From NCBI RefSeq assembly GCF_900205965.1, contig NZ_OAOF01000021.1, positions 18,113 through 82,112 on the forward strand: a DNA stretch of 64,000 nucleotides, in the 5' to 3' direction. Positions within the stretch are counted from its first letter, which is position 1, and every line of letters begins with the position of its first letter. Positions 32,280-39,808 of this stretch are shown here, piece by piece. Below the pieces are notes generated by a model. That model did not search any database. It saw only the letters and a list, made by a program, of their open reading frames with translations, and was not told the DNA's origin. Origin of the DNA: Lacrimispora amygdalina (lineage in GTDB: Bacteria; Bacillota; Clostridia; Lachnospirales; Lachnospiraceae). The position numbers were made by a program, and so were the translations under genes.

Positions 32280-34199
32280 TTACGCATCAATCTCAGCTTC
32301 GTCCGCATGCTCATAGATAAACTGCCGTCGTGGAAGTACATCACTTCCCATAAGCATTTCTGTTATTTCTGAGGCCATTCGTGCGTCTTCAATCTCCACC
32401 TGTTTTAAGACACGCCGTTCGGGATCCAGAGTTGTCTCCCAAAGCTGCTCTGCATCCATCTCTCCAAGACCCTTGTAGCGCTGCAGGGTGAAATCACCGG
32501 TATGTGTTTTCCGGTAACGTTCCAGTTCTTTTTCATCATACAGATACTGTTCTTCGCCCCGTTTTGGAATCACCTTAAACAGCGGCGGCATGGCGATATA
32601 AACATGACCATCGTAAATTAATTCAGGCATAAAACGATACAAAAAGGTTAACAGAAGCGTATCAATATGGCTGCCATCCACATCGGCATCCGTCATGAGT
32701 ATAATCTTATCATAACGGAGTTTCGTAATATCAAAGTCATTGCCGTAGCCTTCAGAAAAGCCACAGCCAAAGGTATTAATCATCGTCTTGATTTCCGCAT
32801 TGGCCAGAACCTTATCAATGGAGGCTTTTTCTACATTCAGGATTTTACCCCGGATGGGCAGAATAGCCTGATACTGTCTGTTTCTGGCCGTTTTGGCAGA
32901 GCCGCCGGCCGAATCTCCCTCTACGATAAATATCTCGCATCTTGATGCATCCCTGCTCTCACAATTGGCCAGTTTACCATTGCTGTCAAAAGAAAATCTT
33001 GACTTGCTGAGCATATTTGTCTTAGCTTTCTCTTCCGCTTTTCGGATTTTAGCTGATTTTTCTGCACAGCTGATAACAGACTTAAGGACTTCTAAATTCC
33101 GGTCAAAATATCGCTGCAATTCTTCGCCTGCCACCGTAAAAACAGCTTTTGTGGCATCTGCACTGGCCAGCTTTGTCTTTGTCTGTCCTTCGAATATCGG
33201 ATCGGGATGTTTGACTGCGATGACAGCCGTTAAACCGTTTCTGGTATCTGCTCCTGTAAAATTAGAATCTTTTTCTTTTAAAATTCCAAGTTCTCTTGCA
33301 TAGCTGTTAATCAGCTGGGTAAAGCGGGTCTTAAAACCTGCCAGATGGGTTCCGCCCTCCTGGGTGAAGATATTGTTGCAGAATCCAAGTATATTCTCTT
33401 CGAAGGTGTCTACAAACTGAATCGCAGCCTCCACTTCGACCTTATCAACGATTCCCTTAAAATAGACCGGATCATGAACAGCCTCTTTTCCATCATTTAA
33501 CTCTTTTACATAAGCCACGATTCCTTCCGGCTCGTAAAATTCTACTTTTTCCTCTTCTCCCTGTCTCTTATTGGAATAAGTGATATGAAGTTTGGGATTT
33601 AAGTACGCCGTTTCGTGTAGACGGCTTTTTAACCATTCTGCTTTAAAACGTATCTTTTCAAATATTGTCTCATCAGGGAGGAAATTGATTTCCGTTCCTG
33701 TCTCTTTGGTTTTCCCTAACGTGGGAAGCAGGCCATCCACCAGATCCACCGTTGGTATGCCCTGCTCATATTTGTCATAATGAATCAGACCATTCTTATA
33801 TACTTTGACACTCATGTAAGCTGATAAAGCATTTACCACGGAAGAACCAACACCATGAAGCCCTCCGCTGGTTTTGTAAGCATCATTGTCAAACTTGCCG
33901 CCTGCATGAAGAGTGGATAAAACAACCCGTTCTGCAGAAACACCTTTTTTATGCATCTCAACCGGGATTCCTCGTCCGGAGTCTTTGACTGTACAGGACC
34001 CGTCTGCCTCCAGTGTCACCCAGATATGACTGCAGAAACCAGCCAGATGCTCGTCCACTGCATTATCAACAATTTCATAAATCAGATGATTCAGTCCCTT
34101 TGTCCCAACACTTCCTATATACATTCCCGGACGTTTCCGCACCGCCTCAAGGCCTTCCAGCACGGTAATACTATCCGCATTATACTGCGTTTTCGCCAT
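32280..34199 (-). CDS. parE: DNA topoisomerase IV subunit B (GyrB/ParE family)
   Basis: This 639-residue ATPase subunit opens MAKTQYNADSITVLEGLEAV and RKRPGMYIGS. The GHKL ATP site is EIVDNAVDEHLAGFC and GRGIPVEMHKK; the Toprim domain has VEGDSAGGSAKTARNRQYQ, PIRGKILNVEKA and DADVDGSHIDTLLLTF; the end is VLPRRQFIYEHADEAEIDA. The ATG at 34199 follows GGAGGAG directly; an earlier in-frame ATG has no ribosome site. It is cotranscribed with the A subunit. Topoisomerase IV rather than gyrase is inferred from the partner's missing GyrA box and the absence of dnaA/recF neighbours. Confidence 0.88.
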   Translation of the reverse strand: MAKTQYNADSITVLEGLEAVRKRPGMYIGSVGTKGLNHLIYEIVDNAVDEHLAGFCSHIWVTLEADGSCTVKDSGRGIPVEMHKKGVSAERVVLSTLHAGGKFDNDAYKTSGGLHGVGSSVVNALSAYMSVKVYKNGLIHYDKYEQGIPTVDLVDGLLPTLGKTKETGTEINFLPDETIFEKIRFKAEWLKSRLHETAYLNPKLHITYSNKRQGEEEKVEFYEPEGIVAYVKELNDGKEAVHDPVYFKGIVDKVEVEAAIQFVDTFEENILGFCNNIFTQEGGTHLAGFKTRFTQLINSYARELGILKEKDSNFTGADTRNGLTAVIAVKHPDPIFEGQTKTKLASADATKAVFTVAGEELQRYFDRNLEVLKSVISCAEKSAKIRKAEEKAKTNMLSKSRFSFDSNGKLANCESRDASRCEIFIVEGDSAGGSAKTARNRQYQAILPIRGKILNVEKASIDKVLANAEIKTMINTFGCGFSEGYGNDFDITKLRYDKIILMTDADVDGSHIDTLLLTFLYRFMPELIYDGHVYIAMPPLFKVIPKRGEEQYLYDEKELERYRKTHTGDFTLQRYKGLGEMDAEQLWETTLDPERRVLKQVEIEDARMASEITEMLMGSDVLPRRQFIYEHADEAEIDA

Positions 34200-34232
34200 G
34201 ATACTCCTCCACATCTTGTATTATCAAAACCC

Positions 34233-34262
34233 ATTATACAATGGTTTTTCCATTTTTGGCAA
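34233..34262 (-). promoter_or_regulatory. Promoter of parE-parC
   Basis: On the minus strand TTGCCA (34262-34257), an 18-base spacer and a perfect TATAAT (34238-34233). CCATT-4-AATGG surrounds the -10 box. Confidence 0.75.
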
Positions 34263-34301
34263 GTTGATGGGGAATTTTTTACCAATTTTCAGAAAAAACT
34301 A

Positions 34302-34331
34302 TTGATATATTCCAGACTGTTATGCTATAAT
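34302..34331 (+). promoter_or_regulatory. Promoter of tRNA-Gly
   Basis: TTGATA (34302-34307), an 18-base spacer and a perfect TATAAT (34326-34331), 27 bases before the tRNA. Confidence 0.75.
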
Positions 34332-34358
34332 ACAGAATGTGTCAAACAGCAAAAATAT

Positions 34359-34429
<71 letters not shown>

Positions 34430-34452
34430 TAAAACCTTTGATTTACAAGGAA

Positions 34453-34493
34453 AAAGAGGACTTCCGGAATGATCTGGATCGCCCTCTTTTTTT
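34453..34493 (+). terminator. Terminator after tRNA-Gly
   Basis: AAAGAGG ... CCTCTTTTTTT with an inner CCGGA/CTGG pairing. Confidence 0.7.
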
Positions 34494-34618
34494 GGGTTTG
34501 ACACCACTTTGATTTTTTTTACAGTATATACTGGCTGAACATTCCCGATAAAATCACGAACACGAAATTAACCCTATACAATTTATACGCCAACTCTTTC
34601 TTTGCACGAATAGCTATA

Positions 34619-35065
34619 TCAATTATTCGGGCGGCAATCCTCACTGTTGCCAGGTTCTTTAATATGGAACATTTCATCGTTAATGCCAAGGAGATTGATC
34701 TGCAACGGATAGCTTTCCATAATTATGCCGTCATAATAAATGGTCACGGTATCGCCTACATTAAGTGGTTTGCTGTAATCAGCGATATTAATACGAATAG
34801 CATCTCCCGAGCTGCGGATATCTTCACCTTCATCGGGCGTCACGATTGCTTCGTCTCCATCAATGCTGGCAATTTTGCCTTTGAACTTCACAACACCAGG
34901 CGCTTCAGTACCATCGGGGATTTCACTTTCCTGTGCTGGCGCTGTTATAGGCGTTTTATTTAGAATGGATTCTTTCGAGTCGGTGTTAATATAGGCGTAA
35001 GCAGTTATACTGAGACACATAACGCACCCAAGTGTCATCAACATGATTGTTTTATTTTTTTTCAT
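34619..35065 (-). CDS. Exported small protein (possible DUF3221/OB-fold type), partner of the sigma factor
   Basis: This 148-residue protein has a signal peptide or single membrane anchor (KTIMLMTLGCVMCLSITAYA) and then a compact beta-rich domain. VVKFKGKIASIDGDEAIVTP resembles the start of DUF3221/YobA-type domains, and INIADYSKPLNVGDTVTIYY is similar to OB-like barrels. It lies 50 bases downstream of the sigma gene on the same strand, so it may report to it or be its target. GAGGAG precedes the ATG. The C-terminus is polar (EPGNSEDCRPNN). Family assignment is tentative. Confidence 0.65.
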   Translation of the reverse strand: MKKNKTIMLMTLGCVMCLSITAYAYINTDSKESILNKTPITAPAQESEIPDGTEAPGVVKFKGKIASIDGDEAIVTPDEGEDIRSSGDAIRINIADYSKPLNVGDTVTIYYDGIIMESYPLQINLLGINDEMFHIKEPGNSEDCRPNN

Positions 35066-35115
35066 TGTTATTCTCCTCTTAATTTTATTTTAACATTTTG
35101 TTTTGCTCCTATCTT

Positions 35116-35877
35116 TTAGATGCGTCTGGCTTTGCGTTTTGTTGGCAATTTGTCTGAATTTCTAAAAAATACGATTAAAGCTGTCACCGACAACAAAAAA
35201 CTTATCCCGAGCACAATAACCCACGCATCAATTACTGGTGGTGTTGGGATATTGCCAGGCTTCTCCATTTCCGGGATTTCAATGTATTCTATATCAAATG
35301 CTCGAATCAGTTTATAAACAAAGCCTGTGCCTAGCATGATGACAAGCGCAGCCATAGTAGAAAGCACGGCACGCAGTTTTTTAATGGACATATTATAGGT
35401 CCATTGAATTGTACCGATCGGCTTCTGCAACATGTGAGATATTTCTTTATGGCTCATACCACCCAATACCTTCAACGTAACAATCTGCTGTTGTTTTTCG
35501 TTCAGAGATGAAATCATACTGTAGTAGTTTTCCATATCGACAAAATCCTCGATACTTTTGTCATCAACTGGCAGTATTTCGGCGATAGTACTAATGTCAA
35601 TAGCATGCTTTTCCTTACGGAGCAGCATAAGCGATTCATTTTTAACCACAGAATACAGCCATGTCAGCGCATGTGCTTTGGGAAATTTGTAAGGTTCGAG
35701 GCTAAATAGCTTGATAAGCGTATTTTGGACAGCGTCCTTACTCAGATCCTCGTTACCGGTAATCGAATATGCCACGCCGTACATAAGACGAAAATACTGT
35801 TGGTACAAAATTTCAAATCCACGCGGTTCTTTGTTTTTTATCAAATCAAATATGGTATCAATTTTAACTCTATTCAT
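35116..35877 (-). CDS. ECF-type sigma factor with C-terminal membrane anchor
   Basis: This 253-residue protein has sigma region 2 at residues about 20-92 (YQQYFRLMYGVAYSITGNED, then ALTWLYSVVKNESLMLLRKE) and region 4 at about 122-170 (LNEKQQQIVTLKVLGGMSHK, EISHMLQKPIGTIQWTYN). It continues past region 4 into two hydrophobic helices, about 171-190 and 219-238, separated by an acidic/proline-rich 28-residue loop, and ends in KRKARRI. The predicted topology puts both the sigma domain and the tail in the cytoplasm with the short loop outside. No separate anti-sigma gene follows; instead the exported protein at 34619-35065 does. AAAGGAGG fixes the ATG at 35877. Confidence 0.85.
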   Translation of the reverse strand: MNRVKIDTIFDLIKNKEPRGFEILYQQYFRLMYGVAYSITGNEDLSKDAVQNTLIKLFSLEPYKFPKAHALTWLYSVVKNESLMLLRKEKHAIDISTIAEILPVDDKSIEDFVDMENYYSMISSLNEKQQQIVTLKVLGGMSHKEISHMLQKPIGTIQWTYNMSIKKLRAVLSTMAALVIMLGTGFVYKLIRAFDIEYIEIPEMEKPGNIPTPPVIDAWVIVLGISFLLSVTALIVFFRNSDKLPTKRKARRI

Positions 35878-36131
35878 TACTGCCTCCTTTATTATTATGT
35901 TATTTAGATGCGTCAGCATTGTTGTTTTGTTGGTTTTTTTTATAAAATTAAATCCGCCTAAATAATTATGGGCAGCGGTTTCTGGCTGGTTTCGAGATAA
36001 TATTTAGGGCGGTGGACGTCTATCTCATGTTCAAAATACGATGATCTCGTTCATAGTCTGTACACATTTATAAAAAAATCCCAGTAAATACAAGTTCCCT
36101 TGTAAATACCAGGATTATTTATATTTCAATT
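35878..36131. promoter_or_regulatory. Sigma-gene upstream region with long inverted repeat (35954-36012)
   Basis: CCGCC-TAAATAATTAT (35954-35969) and ATAA-TATTTAGGGCGG (35997-36012) are inverted copies with about 15 of 17 positions matching and 27 bases between. It could be a large operator, an attenuator hairpin in the sigma leader or the end of a lost element. I find no convincing SigA promoter for the sigma gene here, which fits autoregulation by a different promoter type. Confidence 0.5.
36072..36117 (-). terminator. Terminator after the acylphosphatase gene
   Basis: AATCC-GTA-TACAAG pairs with CTTGTA-TAC-GGATT (36078-36117, 14 of 18 pairs), followed on the minus strand by TTTTTTTA. Confidence 0.7.
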
Positions 36132-36407
36132 TCATCTTATCTGAAAAACAGATTCATGTCTGACAGGTATTAGATCTGCTTCATAATTCTCGATTCTGAT
36201 AAAGCGATCTCCCTTTAACAGCTCGAATAAATGATCAATTTTCTCTCGTTCCCCCTCAAGTTCCAACTCCACACGTCCATCATCCAGATTCCTCACCCAG
36301 CCTGCCAGTTTTAGCTGACTGGCAAACTGCATGGTCCGAAAGCGGAAGCCCACTCCCTGAACTCTTCCGCTGACACAAATATGCTGTCTGATTATTTCTC
36401 TGTTCAT
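36132..36407 (-). CDS. acyP: Acylphosphatase
   Basis: This 91-residue enzyme hydrolyses acyl phosphates such as acetyl or carbamoyl phosphate. The phosphate loop VSGRVQGVGFRFRTMQFA includes the catalytic Arg after GVGF, and GWVRNLDDGRVELELEG contains the catalytic Asn. Length is standard. It lies 14 bases after the c-di-GMP phosphodiesterase gene on the same strand and ends at a terminator, so the two share a transcript. Cytoplasmic. Confidence 0.95.
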   Translation of the reverse strand: MNREIIRQHICVSGRVQGVGFRFRTMQFASQLKLAGWVRNLDDGRVELELEGEREKIDHLFELLKGDRFIRIENYEADLIPVRHESVFQIR

Positions 36408-36421
36408 GTATTCACCGCCTT

Positions 36422-38554
36422 CTATTCATCTTGTGGAACCAGAGTCACTGTTTCATTAAGAAGTTTCTCAAAGGACTCCACCGGCATCGGTCTGGCAAAT
36501 ACGTATCCCTGTACAATATTACAACCTGCTGTCTTTAGGAAGTCGACTGTTTCCGTGTATTCCACCCCTTCTGCAATCGTTTTAATCTGAAGTTCCTTCG
36601 CCATTCGAATAATATTGGATATAACAATGCGTTCCCTTCTGATATCATTGCTTTTCCTGAAAAACATAATATCCAGTTTAACAATATCTATGGATAGATT
36701 CTTTAAAAGATTCAAAGAAGAGTAGCCTGCTCCGAAATCATCCAGGGAACAGATAAATCCCTTTTCATGAAGTCTTGCCACCAGACCATTAAAAACAGTA
36801 TCATCAGTAAGCATAACCGTTTCTGTAAATTCCAATTCCAGCACACCGTCAGGAATCTCGTATTTCTCCTTAATACTTCCATAATAATCGACAAAATCAT
36901 CTCTCAGTATCCCAACTTTTGAGACGTTCACAGCCAGATTAATCGGTTTTCTTCCTGATTTTAAATACTGGTGCAGCCATTGGCATGATCTTTCAAACAT
37001 ATAGCGGTCCAGCATAATAATTTTTTCATCCCGTTCCATAATTGGAATAAACTGCCCAGGCAGTATGGTTCCTTTCCTGGGGTTTTCCCATCTTACCAGT
37101 ACTTCTCCCCCTACAATCTCATTATCCTTCTGTATAGAGACCTTAGGTTGTATAAAGATCCGAAATTCCTGTCTTTTAATAGCACCTTCCATTTCGGATT
37201 CCAGCTCTGATTCATCCACAACCTTGTCCCGCATTTCCTTGTTGTAAATACCAAACTGATTACCGGGGAGATTTTTTGTATATTTTTGTGCAATGTTGGC
37301 ACGATTTACAATGTTATCTATGGATACATTCCTGTCCTCTTCTTCCAGGAAATAAACTCCCATGCAAAGCTCCGTAGCAATTCTTTTATTGTAAGACAAC
37401 TCCTTTTGTCGAAATTCTTCAATCAGCTTTTGAAAGCAGTTCTGCAGCTCCGTCCGCAATTCATATTGGTATAGACCTGCAAAATTATCTGCAGACACTC
37501 TGCAGAACAGGGAATTCTGCCCCGAGCATTTTTGCAGCAGATCAGCAATCTCTATAAGAATGCGGTCTCCTTCCTCATACCCGAGAACATCATTAATAAT
37601 TTTAAATTTTTTGATATCACAATACCATACCGCATAGCGCTTTAAGTCAGCGGTCCGCAGGATTCGCACCGCTTCTTTTTTAAATGAATGAAAATTCCGG
37701 CTGCGGGTCAGGGAATCCGTATAGGCGATGTTCACCAATGTCTTCTGATTCGCTGTAATTGTCCTGTATTGCTTGTAGAAAAAGACAAAAAATAAACCTG
37801 AGGATATCAAAATCATAATTCCGATCCCAACAGCCATCTCCATATATATACCCTGCAAACCCGATTTAGGAAAAACATTCAACAAATACCAGTCATTGTA
37901 TTCCAACGGAATTAGAACAGTAAAATCATGCTTATTCTTTGTAAAATTCAACTCCGATGATGTCTGCTGGTGATTGGTTATCATTTCATAAGTCTTATTT
38001 CTTATACTATTCCAGTCTGTTGCATCACGATTACCATTCGCTGCTATGTAATACCCTTTGTTATCTAAAACAGCGCAGATCCCCACTCCTGCCAGGGTCT
38101 GGGTATTTAACATCTGGTTCAGCATATAACGGGCATTCCCTGCATAAAGGTATCCCAGGGGCTGGTTCTTGTCCCCCTTTATCATTACAGTCAAATAGGT
38201 ATCTTCTCTGTCTAACCTTGACCAGTCAAGTTTTTTAGCATACTCAATCTTCATGCCTTCCTTCGAATGATTCATACGGTCAATGATTTCCGGAAGCTGT
38301 CTGGCATGTTCAGAATCCATGCCTCTAAAACCTGCTGCCATTGTTTTCAGAAGGCGTATATCTCCTTCAATTTGGCTTTTTACCGTAGACTGATTTTGCT
38401 TTGCTGCACTATAATAATCATAATTGTTTTCTATTTCATTTTTCCGTATCATATAGATTAGAAAACTCAAACAGCAGATAATCAGAAACAGCCATAGGAG
38501 TACAGGAATCGCCATATCCAATTTTCTAATCCTGATCTCATCCTTAGCATGCAT
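36422..38554 (-). CDS. Membrane c-di-GMP phosphodiesterase: sensor, degenerate GGDEF, EAL
   Basis: This protein of about 710 residues has an N-terminal helix (IPVLLWLFLIICCLSFLIYM), an extracytoplasmic sensor region of roughly 200 residues, a second helix (GIGIMILISSGLFFVFF), then GGDEF and EAL domains. The GGDEF signature is SADNF (37481-37495), so cyclase activity is unlikely. The EAL domain has the catalytic residues: EVLVRW in place of EALVRW, ELEFTETVML, DDFGAGYSSLNLLK, IVKLDIMF, AEGVEYTE and IVQGYVF. It should hydrolyse c-di-GMP in response to an outside signal. The start at 38554 follows AAGGAG; upstream in-frame codons lie before that site. It is cotranscribed with acylphosphatase. 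Confidence 0.9.
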   Translation of the reverse strand: MHAKDEIRIRKLDMAIPVLLWLFLIICCLSFLIYMIRKNEIENNYDYYSAAKQNQSTVKSQIEGDIRLLKTMAAGFRGMDSEHARQLPEIIDRMNHSKEGMKIEYAKKLDWSRLDREDTYLTVMIKGDKNQPLGYLYAGNARYMLNQMLNTQTLAGVGICAVLDNKGYYIAANGNRDATDWNSIRNKTYEMITNHQQTSSELNFTKNKHDFTVLIPLEYNDWYLLNVFPKSGLQGIYMEMAVGIGIMILISSGLFFVFFYKQYRTITANQKTLVNIAYTDSLTRSRNFHSFKKEAVRILRTADLKRYAVWYCDIKKFKIINDVLGYEEGDRILIEIADLLQKCSGQNSLFCRVSADNFAGLYQYELRTELQNCFQKLIEEFRQKELSYNKRIATELCMGVYFLEEEDRNVSIDNIVNRANIAQKYTKNLPGNQFGIYNKEMRDKVVDESELESEMEGAIKRQEFRIFIQPKVSIQKDNEIVGGEVLVRWENPRKGTILPGQFIPIMERDEKIIMLDRYMFERSCQWLHQYLKSGRKPINLAVNVSKVGILRDDFVDYYGSIKEKYEIPDGVLELEFTETVMLTDDTVFNGLVARLHEKGFICSLDDFGAGYSSLNLLKNLSIDIVKLDIMFFRKSNDIRRERIVISNIIRMAKELQIKTIAEGVEYTETVDFLKTAGCNIVQGYVFARPMPVESFEKLLNETVTLVPQDE

Positions 38555-38607
38555 AAAAGTCAGACTCCTTGTAGAAATATAAACTGACATCTGGTTCTTT
38601 TATGTTA

Positions 38608-38636
38608 ATTATAGCTTTTTATGGAACGTTTGGCAA
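38608..38636 (-). promoter_or_regulatory. Promoter of the GGDEF/EAL gene
   Basis: On the minus strand TTGCCA (38636-38631), a 17-base spacer and a perfect TATAAT (38613-38608), leaving a leader of about 50 bases. Confidence 0.8.
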
Positions 38637-38671
38637 TGATTACATAATCTAAGTTTTTTTTCATAAAAGGG

Positions 38672-38700
38672 TTGATTTTTCACATTCTATTTGTTATACT
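38672..38700 (+). promoter_or_regulatory. Promoter of tRNA-Thr
   Basis: TTGATT (38672-38677), a 17-base spacer and TATACT (38695-38700), 34 bases before the tRNA. CGGCACTTGCCG forms a small hairpin in the leader. Confidence 0.65.
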
Positions 38701-38734
38701 GTCAAAGGTTCGGCACTTGCCGAAATTCCGGATT

Positions 38735-38807
38735 GCTTCCGTAGCGCAGTTGGTAGCGCAACGCATTCGTAATGCGTGGGTCGGGGGTTCGAGTCCCCCC
38801 GGGAGCT
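38735..38807 (+). tRNA. tRNA-Thr (anticodon CGT)
   Basis: The 73-nt cloverleaf has acceptor arms GCTTCCG / CGGGAGC (one G-T pair), the D arm GCGC-AGTTGGTA-GCGC, the anticodon loop TTCGTAA (anticodon CGT, reads ACG) and the T arm GGGGG-TTCGAGT-CCCCC. No encoded CCA. Confidence 0.95.
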
Positions 38808-38816
38808 GTTAGAAAA

Positions 38817-38840
38817 CCTCGTGATTACGGGGCTTTTTTT
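38817..38840. terminator. Terminator shared by tRNA-Thr and the holin gene
   Basis: CC-CGT-GATT-ACG-GG followed by CTTTTTTT on plus; on minus the arm is followed by TTTTC. It overlaps the last codons of the convergent holin gene. Confidence 0.75.
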
Positions 38841-39061
38841 ATGCTTATATCTTCCTGTTCCACTTTTAATTCAGGTAGTCCGGCTATTGACGTAAGAAGT
38901 GAGATAATACCGGCTAGTCCTGCCGTAGAAGCTACCATTACCCAGTTGACTTCCGACATAGCCGCTGTGGTTCCTATTGTGGCAAGTGCGGTCTGTGCCA
39001 TTGTTTTTATCGCTCTGATTCCTGCAGCTTTTATCCATCTTATCAGATATTCTTTATTCAT
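38825..39061 (-). CDS. r1t-type phage holin, stand-alone
   Basis: This 78-residue protein has two hydrophobic segments: IKTMAQTALATIGTTAAMS and VMVASTAGLAGIISLLTSIA. The block RAIKTMAQTALATIG-x-MSEVNWVMVASTAG is characteristic of the r1t holin family, which makes membrane lesions that release phage endolysin. AAGGAGG precedes the ATG. No endolysin, tail or integrase gene is adjacent; the gene ends against the tRNA-Thr terminator. It may be a leftover of a prophage integrated at the tRNA or a domesticated holin. Confidence 0.85.
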   Translation of the reverse strand: MNKEYLIRWIKAAGIRAIKTMAQTALATIGTTAAMSEVNWVMVASTAGLAGIISLLTSIAGLPELKVEQEDISIKKAP

Positions 39062-39156
39062 TCCTTTTTCCTCCTTATAAAATTAATCTATACTATAAAT
39101 TATGCTGGTCCCGACAAATATATTAATGATTCTACATTTCCATGCAACTGGATAAT

Positions 39157-39184
39157 AAAAAACCGGCAATTAAGCCGGTTTTTT
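39157..39184. terminator. Terminator between the small membrane-protein gene and the holin gene
   Basis: AAAAAACCGGC and GCCGGTTTTTT are perfectly complementary around AATTAA, with T-runs in both directions. Confidence 0.9.
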
Positions 39185-39194
39185 ATCATATCAA

Positions 39195-39320
39195 TCATGT
39201 ATTCTTCTTTATATAAATTTTGAGTGCTTTAATAGCAAGAAATAAAGCATACATGCCCATTCCTATGCCAAATATTCCTATAAGTAAAAGAATTAAATTA
39301 ATAACCGAAAGAATCATCAT
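39195..39320 (-). CDS. Small single-helix membrane protein (41 aa)
   Basis: Starting at ATG 39320 with GGAGGG upstream, the frame encodes 41 residues: a hydrophobic helix (ILSVINLILLLIGIFGIGMG, continuing YALFLAI) and a basic tail (KALKIYIKKNT), then TGA at 39195. It lies 29 bases after the 39350-39709 gene on the same strand and is followed by a perfect terminator, so it has a proper transcription context. No family is recognised; a membrane regulator or small toxin-like peptide is possible. Confidence 0.6.
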   Translation of the reverse strand: MMILSVINLILLLIGIFGIGMGMYALFLAIKALKIYIKKNT

Positions 39321-39349
39321 AATTCACGGCCCTCCTTATAACACCATGT

Positions 39350-39709
39350 CTATCCCAGAATAACATCTTTCTTTTCAAGGATTGCCGTTGCTGCCGCACA
39401 GGCCGGACAATCACAATAGATTGCACCTGCAGACTTGATTTTTTTAGCATGTCCAGCAATATTCTTTGCAGTATCTGCTCCGAAAACACGAATTCCGTCA
39501 TCAGATTCTGCAAAACCGATTAACATGTCAATTGGTACCACATCCGCTTTCAGCTCATCCATAAATTTTTTCGTTTCCGTTGCTTCCTGTTCTGTTCCAA
39601 CGGCATCCAACCAGTTCTGGGCTGCTGTTTTTGCCTCTTTACTACAGGACGGCGCATTGATTAGTTCGTGTGCTTTTTCAACAATATAATTCAATACTTC
39701 TTTACTCAT
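39350..39709 (-). CDS. Conserved small Lachnospiraceae protein, function unknown
   Basis: This 119-residue soluble protein is mostly helical and has a C-D-C-P-A-C motif (IYCDCPACAAATAILEKKD) near its C-terminus, plus another Cys in NAPSCSKEAKTA. From memory, close relatives in Lachnospiraceae databases are labelled 'molecular chaperone Hsp90', but nothing in it resembles the Hsp90 ATPase, so that label should not be trusted. The cysteine cluster may bind metal or be redox-active. The start at 39709 is set by AAGGAGG; a good promoter lies at 39746-39774. Confidence 0.75.
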   Translation of the reverse strand: MSKEVLNYIVEKAHELINAPSCSKEAKTAAQNWLDAVGTEQEATETKKFMDELKADVVPIDMLIGFAESDDGIRVFGADTAKNIAGHAKKIKSAGAIYCDCPACAAATAILEKKDVILG

Positions 39710-39745
39710 ATGGTATACCTCCTTCTTCATCTGGAAATTAGTTAC

Positions 39746-39774
39746 ATTTTATCACAAATAATATAGTTTTTCAA
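39746..39774 (-). promoter_or_regulatory. Promoter of the 39350-39709 gene
   Basis: On the minus strand TTGAAA (39774-39769), a 17-base spacer and TAAAAT (39751-39746), 37 bases before the ATG. Confidence 0.7.
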
Positions 39775-39808
39775 TTTTAGATATTAGAAATGCCAATTGC
39801 CGAAATTT

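Noticed and set aside
30034..34199. Reading the topoisomerase pair as gyrA-gyrB
   Set aside because: No canonical GyrA box in the A subunit, and no dnaA/dnaN/recF neighbours; topoisomerase IV fits better, though not proven.
34498..34530. TTGACA followed by TATATA downstream of tRNA-Gly
   Set aside because: The spacer is 21 bases and no plus-strand gene follows, so it is not called as a promoter.
39350..39709. Annotation as molecular chaperone Hsp90
   Set aside because: The 119-residue product has no GHKL ATPase motifs; the label appears to be a propagated error.
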